DNA from: Amycolatopsis sp.
Lineage (GTDB): Bacteria > Actinomycetota > Actinomycetes > Mycobacteriales > Pseudonocardiaceae
NCBI RefSeq assembly: GCF_025464955.1
Contig: NZ_JAODNM010000140.1
Span: forward strand, 1-64,000
DNA: 64,000 nt
Direction: 5' to 3'
Shown: positions 7,636-15,569 of the stretch, one piece after another
Layout of the letters: every line of letters begins with the position of its first letter
Position numbering within the stretch: position 1 is the first letter of the stretch
The notes under the pieces: model-generated
Told to the model about the DNA's origin: nothing
Seen by the model: only the letters and a program-made list of their open reading frames with translations
Database searches by the model: none
Program-made: the position numbers and the translations under genes

Positions 7636-9093
7636 GTGACCGCCGCGAACCTCACCAAGACCGGAACCACCCCCGCGTCCGAACCGACTCCCGACCCTCG
7701 CCTTTACAACGACGACCTGGCGCCCGCCACGGATCGCCGCTGGAAGGTCTACGACATCTTCGCGCTGTGGATGTCGGACGTACACAACCTCGGCAACTAC
7801 ACGTTCGCCGCTGGCCTGTTCGTGCTCGGCCTGTCGGCGTGGCAGGTGTTCACCGCGCTGCTGTTCGGATTCGTGCTCATCTACTTCGGCATGAACCTGA
7901 TGGGCCGCATCGGCCAGCGCACCGGCGTACCGTTCCCGGTCGTCGCGCGGATGAGCTTCGGCACGTTCGGCGCGAACCTGCCCGCGCTGATCAGGGCCAT
8001 CATCGCCATCTTCTGGTACGGCATCCAGACGTATCTCGCGTCGGTGGCGATCACGCTGCTCGTGCTGACGATCGACCCGGGCATGAAATCGTGGACGGAA
8101 CACAGTTTCCTTGGTCTGCACGCGCTCGGCTGGGTGTGTTTCGTCGCGCTGTGGCTGGCGCAGGCGCTCATCCTGACCCGGGGCATGGAAACGGTCCGCA
8201 AGTTCCAGGACTGGTGCGGGCCGGCGATCTGGGTGGTGATGATCGCGCTCGCCGTGTGGATCCTCGCGGCCGGGCACTGGAACATCTCGCTGACCACCAG
8301 CCCGACGCACCTTTCCGGCGGCCAGCAGGTCCGCGAGTGGTTCGGCGCCACGGGGCTCATCCTGAGCACCTACGGCACGCTGATGCTGAACTTCTGCGAC
8401 TTCTCCCGCTTCGCTCCCGACCAGAAAACCGTGCGGCGCGGCAACTTCTGGGGCCTGCCGATCAATTCGACGGCGTTCGCGCTGCTGTCGGTCATCGTCA
8501 CCGCGGGCAGCCTGAGGGTGTTCGGCGAAGCGATCACCAACCCGGCCGACCTTCTCGCACGCGTGCACAACACACCGGTGCTGGTCCTCGGCGCGGTCAC
8601 CTTCGCAGTCGCCACCATGGGCGTCAACATCGTCGCGAACTTCGTGTCCCCCGCGTACGACCTGGCGAACATCTGGCCGAAACGGATCACGTTCACCATC
8701 GGCGGAATGATCAGCGCGGTCGCCGCGCTGTGCGTGCTGCCGTGGAAGCTGTACTCGTCGCCGACCGTGGTCAACTACTTCCTCGGCGGGCTCGGCGCGT
8801 TCCTCGGCCCACTGTTCGGGATCATGATCGTCGACTACTACCTGATCAGGCGCGGCAAGATCGACGTCGCGCAGTTGTTCGTCGCGAAGCCCGGCGCGCC
8901 TTATCACTACAAGCGCGGGGTGAACCCGCTCGCGATCGGAGCGTTCATCCCGACCGCGGGTATCGCGGCGGTGATCGCGCTCGTCCCGGTGTTCGCCCCG
9001 GCCGCGCCTTATTCGTGGTTCATCGGCACGACGTCGTCGGCACTACTGTATCTGGCGTTGTCCTGGAGACAGCGGGAAGCGGTCGCGGCCTGA
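7636..9093 (+). CDS. NCS1-family permease (allantoin/hydantoin/nucleobase type)
   Basis: A 485-residue membrane protein of the nucleobase:cation symporter-1 family with about twelve hydrophobic helices. The start is GTG 7636 with GGAG five bases upstream; an earlier in-frame ATG at 7591 lies inside the operator and is rejected. Helix 3 has FWYGIQT, giving the W-x3-Q pair used for substrate stacking and hydrogen bonding in Mhp1, and the helix 1 segment DIFALWMSDVHNLGNY is typical of the family. It overlaps the racemase-like gene by one base (TGATG), so uptake and metabolism are linked. The substrate is inferred as a hydantoin, ureide or base. Confidence 0.9.
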   Translation: MTAANLTKTGTTPASEPTPDPRLYNDDLAPATDRRWKVYDIFALWMSDVHNLGNYTFAAGLFVLGLSAWQVFTALLFGFVLIYFGMNLMGRIGQRTGVPFPVVARMSFGTFGANLPALIRAIIAIFWYGIQTYLASVAITLLVLTIDPGMKSWTEHSFLGLHALGWVCFVALWLAQALILTRGMETVRKFQDWCGPAIWVVMIALAVWILAAGHWNISLTTSPTHLSGGQQVREWFGATGLILSTYGTLMLNFCDFSRFAPDQKTVRRGNFWGLPINSTAFALLSVIVTAGSLRVFGEAITNPADLLARVHNTPVLVLGAVTFAVATMGVNIVANFVSPAYDLANIWPKRITFTIGGMISAVAALCVLPWKLYSSPTVVNYFLGGLGAFLGPLFGIMIVDYYLIRRGKIDVAQLFVAKPGAPYHYKRGVNPLAIGAFIPTAGIAAVIALVPVFAPAAPYSWFIGTTSSALLYLALSWRQREAVAA

Positions 9094-9800
9094 TGCGCAT
9101 CCTGGTGACCAACTGCAACACCACCGAGGCGATGACCAAGGAGATCGAGGCCGGCGCGCGTTCCGCGGCGAGCGCCGGTACCGAGATCCTGGCCGTCACC
9201 CCGGCCTGGGGCCCGGAGTCGGCAGAGGGGTGGCTGGACAGCTTCCTCAGCGCTGCCGCCGTCTTGGACCTCCTGCGCAAGTTCGAGCAGCCGTTCGACG
9301 CCGTGGTGATGGCCGGATTCGGCGAGCACGGCCGCGAAGGCGCCCGCGAACTGCTCGACGTCCCGGTCGTCGACATCACCGAAGCGGCGGCGCACCTGGC
9401 CTGCCTGCTGGGCCGCCGGTTCGGAGTCGTGACCACTTTGGACCGGACGTGCGGCCTGATCGAGGACAGCCTGCACGGCGCGGGTGTCGGCCAGCACTGC
9501 GTCGCCGTCGTGGGTGCCGGCCTGGGCGTCCTCGACCTCGCCGACCAACGACGCACCGAGTCCGCCCTCCTGACCGCCGCCCGCCGGGTCCGCGACGCGG
9601 GGGCCGAAGTCGTCGTCCTCGGCTGCGCCGGTATGACCGGCCTCGACCGCCGCATCAGCGCCATGCTGGACGTCCCCGTCGTCGACGGCGTCGCCGCCGC
9701 AGTCCGCCTCGCCGAGTCGTGCGTGACACTGGGCCTGAAAACGAGCCGAGCCGGCTCCTACGCGAAACCCCTTCCGAAACACCGCACCTGGCACCCCTAA
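9093..9800 (+). CDS. Asp/Glu/hydantoin racemase superfamily protein lacking the first catalytic Cys
   Basis: The 235-residue product matches the hydantoin/allantoin racemase family: N-terminal MRILVTNCNTTEAMT, then VVTTLDRT, and the second catalytic cysteine C178 in VVVLGCAGM. The first catalytic cysteine, normally in an ACFGDPG-type loop, is replaced by glycine here (VMAGFGEHG, G75). A Gly at that place with one remaining Cys is the arrangement of arylmalonate decarboxylase, so racemisation by two cysteines is doubtful. Its stop overlaps the converging S1-domain gene by four bases. Confidence 0.85.
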   Translation: MRILVTNCNTTEAMTKEIEAGARSAASAGTEILAVTPAWGPESAEGWLDSFLSAAAVLDLLRKFEQPFDAVVMAGFGEHGREGARELLDVPVVDITEAAAHLACLLGRRFGVVTTLDRTCGLIEDSLHGAGVGQHCVAVVGAGLGVLDLADQRRTESALLTAARRVRDAGAEVVVLGCAGMTGLDRRISAMLDVPVVDGVAAAVRLAESCVTLGLKTSRAGSYAKPLPKHRTWHP

Positions 9801-10675
9801 GGCCGCTGATGACCGCCGATCGGCGTGGGCGCCAATGAGAGGATGACGCGCTCACGCACCATGTCCACCTCGATCACCTCCACCGTGGTCTCCTGTCCCG
9901 CTTCGAGCACCTCGCCCGGATCCGGCACGATCCCTTCAGCACCAACGAGTTCGACGAACACGCCAGTATCGGTGACCGAGGTGACCAGCCCGCGACGAAC
10001 CTGCCCCGGGTGCACGGTCTTCAGGAAGGTCCAACGAAGGTCACTCGCTGCCGGCTCGGTCCGCCACCGTGCGCGGAGAACTCCGTCGGCGTCCGGCAGC
10101 GCCGCGGTGAAACAACTCTCGTCGCCAGACACCAACACCGTCAGGAGCGCACGAGGCGCAAGCCCAGCACGAACTTCATCGACATTGGCCGAGGTGAGGG
10201 GATGCCGTCGGTAGGCGTTGCGGAGGTAGCCCTCCTCCAGAGCCAATGAGTCACCTGCCGAAACGCACCACTTCACCCGAGCCCAGAAGGTCTCATCGGC
10301 GGGCCGCTGCTCTCCCGCCTCGTCGAATCTCACGTCGTAGGGCGATGCGTCGCGTCTCTCAGCGAACAATCCCAACTCAGCGGTGCGGTCGGCTGCGCGT
10401 CCGCATAGCTCGTTGCTGCCGACATAGACGTATTGGTCCCAGCCGAGGTATACCGAAAGAGCACCCGCCACTTCGAGCCGACACCATGCACCGCCTTCCC
10501 GCAACATCCCCCGCAGCAACTCCAACGCCACGGCGCCGTCGTAGTAACCGGCCAGGCCGGTGTTCAAGTCCTCGGTACCGATGTACTGGCCGCCCTCGTC
10601 GCGATCGGCCGGGTCGTACTTGGTGACCCGGTAGACGAACGGCAGCGTCTCGTCTCCACCTGTCACGTCACCCAT
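9797..10675 (-). CDS. S1-domain RNA-binding protein with unrecognised N-terminal domain
   Basis: 292 residues, ATG start. Residues 218-284 form an S1 OB-fold (HPGQVRRGLVTSVTDTGVFVEL, then GQETTVEVIEVDMVRERVILSL), which binds single-stranded RNA in many proteins. Residues 1-215 hold an aromatic, acidic domain (GWDQYVYVGS, ETFWARVKWCVSAGDSLALEEGYL) that I do not recognise. No signal peptide is seen, so it is cytosolic. It converges on the racemase-like gene with a four-base overlap and has its own upstream region. Function is unknown. Confidence 0.75.
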   Translation of the reverse strand: MGDVTGGDETLPFVYRVTKYDPADRDEGGQYIGTEDLNTGLAGYYDGAVALELLRGMLREGGAWCRLEVAGALSVYLGWDQYVYVGSNELCGRAADRTAELGLFAERRDASPYDVRFDEAGEQRPADETFWARVKWCVSAGDSLALEEGYLRNAYRRHPLTSANVDEVRAGLAPRALLTVLVSGDESCFTAALPDADGVLRARWRTEPAASDLRWTFLKTVHPGQVRRGLVTSVTDTGVFVELVGAEGIVPDPGEVLEAGQETTVEVIEVDMVRERVILSLAPTPIGGHQRP

Positions 10676-10877
10676 GGTCAGATCCTAGGCATAACTTGGC
10701 GTTCGGGGTTCCGGCTCGTGCGGACCGCAGTGCCGGAAATCCCGTCTACTGAAGCAAGGACCGAGGCGACGACGGGCACGCAGTACGGATCCGAGTGCCA
10801 CTCCCGTCACGCGATGGTGCCGCCGGTGCCGATGTGATCACTGAAGGTTGCCGCGTCCGCTGCCATTCGTATCGGGG
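10676..10877. other. Intergenic region upstream of the S1-domain gene
   Basis: About 200 non-coding bases that should carry the promoter of the minus-strand S1-domain gene. I see no clear hexamers. It leads into three consecutive palindromes at 10878-11013. Confidence 0.5.
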
Positions 10878-10910
10878 GACCCTTGGTACGAATGGTTCGT
10901 ACCAAGGGTC
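10878..10910. repeat. Perfect 15-bp-arm inverted repeat
   Basis: GACCCTTGGTACGAA (10878-10892), TGG, TTCGTACCAAGGGTC (10896-10910), with no mismatch. There is no T tract on either side. It is not related to R1 or R2 and I saw no second copy in the window. It could be an operator or a strong hairpin. Confidence 0.85.
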
Positions 10911-10917
10911 GGCGGGC

Positions 10918-10945
10918 CTTCGCAACTCGACGGCGAGTTGCGAAA
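10918..10945. repeat. R2 palindrome, copy a
   Basis: Arms CTTCGCAACTCG and CGAGTTGCGAAG around ACGG, a perfect dyad. It is one of six R2 copies in the window (others near 12641, 21392, 47491, 47534 and 58742). Confidence 0.85.
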
Positions 10946-10960
10946 GCCGGGAATGCAGTC

Positions 10961-11013
10961 AGGGCTCGTCGGTGTCGCGGCCGGATGATCCGGTCGCGGC
11001 ACTCACGAGCCCT
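10961..11013. repeat. R1 palindrome, copy b (diverged)
   Basis: AGGGCTCGT at the left end and ACGAGCCCT at the right end, with imperfect GC-rich pairing inside (GGCCGG-ATGAT-CCGGTC). It lies 15 bases beyond the stop codon of the HNH gene, the same placement as the other R1 copies. Confidence 0.7.
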
Positions 11014-11028
11014 GGGGTGGGTTTTCTG

Positions 11029-12276
11029 TTACAGGTGAACGGTGTTGCGCCTGGGTCTTCGAAGCGGATCGAGATAAGCGGGCGGGATGAAGTCCGGTCT
11101 CCCGTCGCCGCCCATCCGCACTTCCCAACCACCACAATGCACAAGCCGGTGATGACGCTGACACAGCAAGGTCAAGTTGTCCAGATTTGTTGGCCCGCCA
11201 AGGATCCAATACACGATATGGTGCCCGTCGCAGTGTTTGGCGTGGCTTTTACAACCGGGAAACGCGCAACCGCGGTCCCTCATGACAAGTCTTCGCCGTT
11301 GCCCGGTGGTGATGATCCGCTTGGACCGACCCAAATCCATCTGCTCACTCTCGGTCCCGAGAACAGCGGGGATGATCTTGCAGTCACAGGCGAGCATGCG
11401 CGCTTCGGCGGCGGTGATGACGCCACCGTAGTCGAGCATCGCCGTCCCGATCCCGGACTTCAGCGTCTCGTAGTCCACGGTGACCGCCACATGCACCCGG
11501 TCACCACCGTGAGTCGGGATCTCGTCGACCGTCATCGCGAGACGGACCAGATCGACCAACGCGTCGGCGTGGCGTTCCCATTGACTGCGGGTGTCGCGGC
11601 CTTCCTCTTTCGAAGAGTGCGGCTTCGCCAACGGATCCAACGCGGCCCGCAACTGGGCGTAGGCCACGTTGTCCAGCTTGCCTTTGAGCGTCGCGGAGCC
11701 GTCGCGGTGTTCCTGGAACGACAACTCCCGCTCCGGTCTCTCCGGCGGATCCTTCGGCTCCGGCCCATCGGGGTCGAGGGTGTCGAGGATCCGGTCGCCG
11801 GCTTTCTTCACCTCGACCGGGGACGCGGCACGGGCCACACCGATGAGGATCTTCTCCGCCGCCACCCGATCCTCCTCCGACACCGTCGCGGGCATCGCCG
11901 TCATCGTTTTCACGAGCACGTCTAGCTGCGCGGGAGTGAGAGCAGCGGCCAGTGCGGCGAGACCGGTCAGCGGTGCGACACCGGGGACCTCTGTCCCGTC
12001 GATGGCGTACAAGGAGTTGGTGCCGCGGGCACGGACCACGATCTGACGTGCGGCAGGCTCAGACAACCCCGTCGTATGCATCAGCCACTGCACCGCCGAG
12101 TTGTACTGATGGGTGGCCTTGATACCGTCAGTCTCGGTCTTGGTGACCACGAGCCCCAGCAGCGCGGTGTACCGGTTCATCTCCCGGGTGATCACCCGGG
12201 CGTACTCGACCAGCATCGCCGGATCAGCACGCCGGATATCGGCGGGATCAGGGAGGGTGATCGTTACGCTGGGCAC
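11029..12276 (-). CDS. DUF222/13E12-type HNH endonuclease
   Basis: 415 residues with an N-terminal helical DUF222 domain and a C-terminal HNH nuclease motif at about 340-385: DRGCAFPGC, CDGHHIVYW, then NLTLLCQRHHRLVH. This matches the actinobacterial 13E12 repeat family, which occurs in many dispersed copies and is often tied to genome mobility; its role is not settled. The start is GTG 12276, but the purine site AAAGGA touches the codon, so an internal ATG (about residue 21) is possible. The upstream DNA is unusually AT-rich. Confidence 0.85.
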   Translation of the reverse strand: MPSVTITLPDPADIRRADPAMLVEYARVITREMNRYTALLGLVVTKTETDGIKATHQYNSAVQWLMHTTGLSEPAARQIVVRARGTNSLYAIDGTEVPGVAPLTGLAALAAALTPAQLDVLVKTMTAMPATVSEEDRVAAEKILIGVARAASPVEVKKAGDRILDTLDPDGPEPKDPPERPERELSFQEHRDGSATLKGKLDNVAYAQLRAALDPLAKPHSSKEEGRDTRSQWERHADALVDLVRLAMTVDEIPTHGGDRVHVAVTVDYETLKSGIGTAMLDYGGVITAAEARMLACDCKIIPAVLGTESEQMDLGRSKRIITTGQRRRLVMRDRGCAFPGCKSHAKHCDGHHIVYWILGGPTNLDNLTLLCQRHHRLVHCGGWEVRMGGDGRPDFIPPAYLDPLRRPRRNTVHL

Positions 12277-12640
12277 TCCTTTATTCTACTACGGATCGAA
12301 CGTACATTCGGAACACATTCAGGTGATGCCTATTATCGCTGAACGTGTTCATCGAATATTCAGAAACGCCGCCATAGCAACGAATTACGCCCACTCGCGT
12401 CCTGCACCCGCTCGCCGGGTCACTCACGCATACACCAGACAAACGAGCGCAGTCGCTTACCGTGATTGGCGAATCAAGAAAGGCGCCAAACGTGCGCTCA
12501 GTCCGACAAAAAATCGCTTTCACAGCTCGGATCCGACAAAACGGAACAGGCCCTCGGAGCCGCTCCGCGAACCCCGACCGGCCCCGGTCCTTGCTGCAGT
12601 AGACCGGGGCCAGCAGGAATCAAACCGCCTCCACCACCAC
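12277..12640. other. AT-richer intergenic stretch upstream of the HNH gene
   Basis: No believable gene. Bases 12285-12400 are clearly less GC-rich than the rest of the window (TTTATTCTACTACGG, CGAATATTCAG), which suggests a promoter region or a short imported patch. The part from 12400 on returns to normal composition. Confidence 0.55.
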
Positions 12641-12662
12641 CGCAACTCGACGGCGACTTGCG
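12641..12662. repeat. R2 palindrome, copy b (GACTTG variant)
   Basis: CGCAACTCG, ACGG, CGACTTGCG: one base of the right arm differs from the dyad. Copy f at 58742 carries the same change and the same CACCAC sequence before it, so these two form a subfamily. Just downstream, GGTCTCTT and AAGAGACC (12662-12684) pair, and CCCAC/GTGGG flank an A-rich loop, making a small hairpin group at the 3' side of the SDR gene. Confidence 0.8.
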
Positions 12663-12721
12663 GTCTCTTGGAAACTAAGAGACCCACAAAAGCGCAAAAG
12701 TGGGAAGCCGGAGTCAAACCC

Positions 12722-13489
12722 CTAAAGCGGAGTCACATAGGCTCCCGAAATACCGCCGTCCACGAGGAACTGCGACGCCGTGATGAACGACGCGTCGTCG
12801 CTTGCCAGGAACGCCACGGCGGCGGCTAGTTCCTCCGGTTCCGCAAAGCGGCCGACCGGCACATGCACCAGGCGCCGGGCAGCTCGCTCGGGGTCCTTCG
12901 CGAACAGTTCCTTCAGCAGCGGCGTGTTCACCGGGCCCGGGCAGAGCGCGTTGATCCGGATGTTCTCGCGCGCGAACTGGACGCCGAGTTCCCGGCTCAT
13001 CGACAGCACGCCGCCCTTGGACGCGGTGTAGGAGATCTGCGACGTCGCCGCGCCCATCACCGCGACGAACGACGCCGTGTTGATGATCGAGCCCTTGCCC
13101 TGCTTCTGCATGTGCGGGATGGCGTACTTGCAACACAGGAACACCGACGTCAGGTTCACCTGCTGGACCCGCTGCCACGCCTCGAGCCCGGTCGTCAGGA
13201 TCGAGTCGTCGTCGGGCGGGGAGATGCCGGCGTTGTTGAACGCGACGTCCAGGGAGCCGAACTCGTCGACGGTGGTTTGGAACAGGGCTTTGACCTGCTC
13301 CTCGTCGGTGACGTCGGTCCGGACGTACAAACCGCCGACCTCGTCCGCGGCGACCTTGCCCGCGTCATCGGTGACGTCCGCGATGACGATCTTCGCGCCC
13401 TCGCTCGCGAGCCTGCGCGCGGAGGCGAGGCCGATTCCGCTGGCGCCGCCGGTGATCACCGCTACGCGGCCTTCGAAACGCTGCATCAT
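12722..13489 (-). CDS. Short-chain dehydrogenase/reductase (SDR)
   Basis: The 255-residue product has the classical SDR pattern: TGGASGIG cofactor loop at 13-20, NNAG at 85-88, and the S140, Y154, K158 triad (YTASK). It resembles FabG-like oxidoreductases; the substrate is unknown. Two ATG codons follow GGAGGA directly; the first overlaps the aldehyde dehydrogenase stop (ATGA), the second has the better spacing. It is the last gene of the polyamine-type operon and may act on a hydroxy or keto product of that pathway. Confidence 0.88.
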   Translation of the reverse strand: MMQRFEGRVAVITGGASGIGLASARRLASEGAKIVIADVTDDAGKVAADEVGGLYVRTDVTDEEQVKALFQTTVDEFGSLDVAFNNAGISPPDDDSILTTGLEAWQRVQQVNLTSVFLCCKYAIPHMQKQGKGSIINTASFVAVMGAATSQISYTASKGGVLSMSRELGVQFARENIRINALCPGPVNTPLLKELFAKDPERAARRLVHVPVGRFAEPEELAAAVAFLASDDASFITASQFLVDGGISGAYVTPL

Positions 13490-14850
13490 TCCTCCGTTGA
13501 GATAAAGACATTTTTGGTTTCGGTGAAGGCGTCGACGGCGTCCGGGCCGAGTTCCCGGCCGAGGCCGGACTGCTTGAACCCGCCGAACGGCGTCCAGTAC
13601 CGCACCGAAGAGTGCGAGTTGACCGAGAGGTTTCCGGCTTCGACCCCCCGCGAGACACGCAGCGCGCGGCCGACATCGCGGGTCCAGATCGATCCGGACA
13701 GGCCGTATTCGGTGTGGTTGGCCATCTTCACCGCGTCGGCCTCGTCCTCGAACCGCACCACGGCGACAACCGGTCCGAAGATCTCGTCCGACGCCAGCGG
13801 ATCCTGAAGCCCGGACGGCGTCACGACGGTCGGCGGGAACCAGAACCCGTCACCTTCCGGCGCACTCCCGCGGAACGCGACCGGCGAGTCCGACGAGATG
13901 TACGAAGACACCTTCTGCTTGTGCTGCGCGGAAATCAGCGGGCCCATCTCGGTGGCTTCCAACCCGGGGTCGCCGACTACGACGCCCTTGACCGCGGGTT
14001 CGAGCAACTCCATGAACTTGTCGTAAGCCGATGCCTGCACCAGGATCAGAGACCGCGCGCAGCAGTCCTGCCCGGCGTTGTCGAACACGCCGTATGGCGC
14101 CCTCGCGGCGGCTTTCTCCAGATCGGCGTCCGCGAACACGATATTCGCGTTCTTCCCGCCGAGTTCGAGCGTCACCCGCTTCACCTGCGCGGCGCAGCCT
14201 GCCATGATCTGCTTACCGACCTCGGTCGAGCCGGTGAAGACGACCTTGCGCACCGCCGGGTTGTCGACAAACCGCTGCCCGACAACGGATCCCTTGCCCG
14301 GAAGCACCTGGAACACGTCCTCGGGAATCCCCGCTTCGCGTGCCAACTCCCCAAGCCGGATGGCCGTCAGCGGCGTCAACTCGGCCGGTTTGAGGACGAC
14401 GGTGTTCCCGGCGGCGAGCGCGGGCGCGAAACCCCAGCCCGCGATCGGCATCGGGAAGTTCCACGGCACGATCACGCTGACCACGCCGAGCGGTTCGGCG
14501 AACGTCAGGTTCACCCCGCCCGGCACCGGGATCTGCTTGCCGATCAGGCGTTCCGGCGACGCCGAGTAGTAGTTCAGCACGTCGCGGACGTTGCCGGCTT
14601 CCCAGCGCGCATTGCCGATGGTGTGCCCGGAGTTGGTGACTTCGAGCTGCGCGAGGTTCTCGATATCGCCTTCCACCGCGTCCGCGAACCGCCGCAGCAG
14701 CCGCGCGCGGTCGCCGGGCGACACCGCGCGCCACGCGGGGAATGCGGCCCGCGCCCGCGCTATCGCGGTGTCGGTCTCTTCGGCGGAAGTCAGCGCGACC
14801 GACCTCACCACCTCCTCGGTGGCGGGATTGATCACGGCGAAACTGGTCAT
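13486..14850 (-). CDS. NAD(P)-dependent aldehyde dehydrogenase, PuuC-like
   Basis: 454 residues, a full-length ALDH. The general base E229 is in TLELGGKN and the nucleophile C263 in NAGQDCCARS, with the NPATEEVV start and PWNFP motif of the family. It overlaps the upstream hydrolase gene and the downstream SDR gene by four bases each. In the glutamylated putrescine pathway such an enzyme oxidises gamma-glutamyl-gamma-aminobutyraldehyde. That role comes from the neighbours; the sequence alone gives only the ALDH family. Confidence 0.9.
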   Translation of the reverse strand: MTSFAVINPATEEVVRSVALTSAEETDTAIARARAAFPAWRAVSPGDRARLLRRFADAVEGDIENLAQLEVTNSGHTIGNARWEAGNVRDVLNYYSASPERLIGKQIPVPGGVNLTFAEPLGVVSVIVPWNFPMPIAGWGFAPALAAGNTVVLKPAELTPLTAIRLGELAREAGIPEDVFQVLPGKGSVVGQRFVDNPAVRKVVFTGSTEVGKQIMAGCAAQVKRVTLELGGKNANIVFADADLEKAAARAPYGVFDNAGQDCCARSLILVQASAYDKFMELLEPAVKGVVVGDPGLEATEMGPLISAQHKQKVSSYISSDSPVAFRGSAPEGDGFWFPPTVVTPSGLQDPLASDEIFGPVVAVVRFEDEADAVKMANHTEYGLSGSIWTRDVGRALRVSRGVEAGNLSVNSHSSVRYWTPFGGFKQSGLGRELGPDAVDAFTETKNVFISTEE

Positions 14851-15569
14851 GAGCTGCCTTTCCTCTGTGCGGCCGCGGCCACCAATGCGGCGAAGAGCCG
14901 CCGGTCGTCATTGTCCTGCTCGGGGTGCCATTGGACGCCGAGGACGAACGCGTCGCCCGGCATCTCGATGGCTTCGATCTGGCCGTCGCCCGACCAGCCG
15001 ACGGCGTTGAGCCCGTCGCCCAGCTTGTCTACGGCCTGGTGGTGGTAGCAGTGGCATTTCGTGACGGCGCCGAGGATCGACGCCGCTCGGCTGCCCTGTT
15101 CGAGGCGAACGCTGGTGGCGCCGAAAACCGCGCGAGCCGGCTGGTGCTCGGCACTGCCGGCGGACTCCGGCAGATGCTGGCTCAGTGTTCCGCCGAGGGC
15201 GACGTTGAGCACCTGCATCCCCCGGCAGACGCCCAGCACCGGGATTCCGGCGCCAAGCGCGCCGTCGAGCAACGCGAACTCGAACGTGTCACGAGCGGGC
15301 CGCGTGTACGTCGTCTCGTGCGGTTCCTGGCCGTAGCGTGACGGGTCGACGTCGGCGCCACCGGTCAGCCCCAGACCGTCCACAACAGATAGTAACTCGG
15401 CGTAGCCGTCACTGGCGGGCGGAAGCAGCACGGGGACACCCCCGGCCCGCACGATCCCGTCGACGTACACGCCGTGCAGCACGGCCGCCTCGACGTCCCA
15501 GACCCCGAAACGCGTCGGTTCGAGGTAGGTCGTGAGGCCGATCAGCGGCTTAAAGCCGTTCGAAACCAC
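14847..15569 (-). CDS. Gamma-glutamyl-gamma-aminobutyrate hydrolase family protein (peptidase C26), PuuD-like
   Basis: The 240-residue class I glutamine-amidotransferase fold has nucleophile C115 (GVCRGMQVLNVALGG) and H215/E217 (VQWHPE), plus the LTGGADVDPSRY loop typical of PuuD. It would cleave gamma-glutamyl-GABA to glutamate and GABA. The start is GTG 15567-15569, inside the end of the glutamine-synthetase-like gene with a 20-base overlap. It sits between the ligase and the dehydrogenase, as expected for a glutamylation/deglutamylation pathway. Confidence 0.9.
   Translation of the reverse strand: MVSNGFKPLIGLTTYLEPTRFGVWDVEAAVLHGVYVDGIVRAGGVPVLLPPASDGYAELLSVVDGLGLTGGADVDPSRYGQEPHETTYTRPARDTFEFALLDGALGAGIPVLGVCRGMQVLNVALGGTLSQHLPESAGSAEHQPARAVFGATSVRLEQGSRAASILGAVTKCHCYHHQAVDKLGDGLNAVGWSGDGQIEAIEMPGDAFVLGVQWHPEQDNDDRRLFAALVAAAAQRKGSS

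Noticed and set aside
12601..12721. tRNA-like 3' ends (GGTTTGATTCC and GGGTTTGACTCC on the minus strand)
   Set aside because: The T-loop GTTCGA is absent and no acceptor, D or anticodon arms fit.
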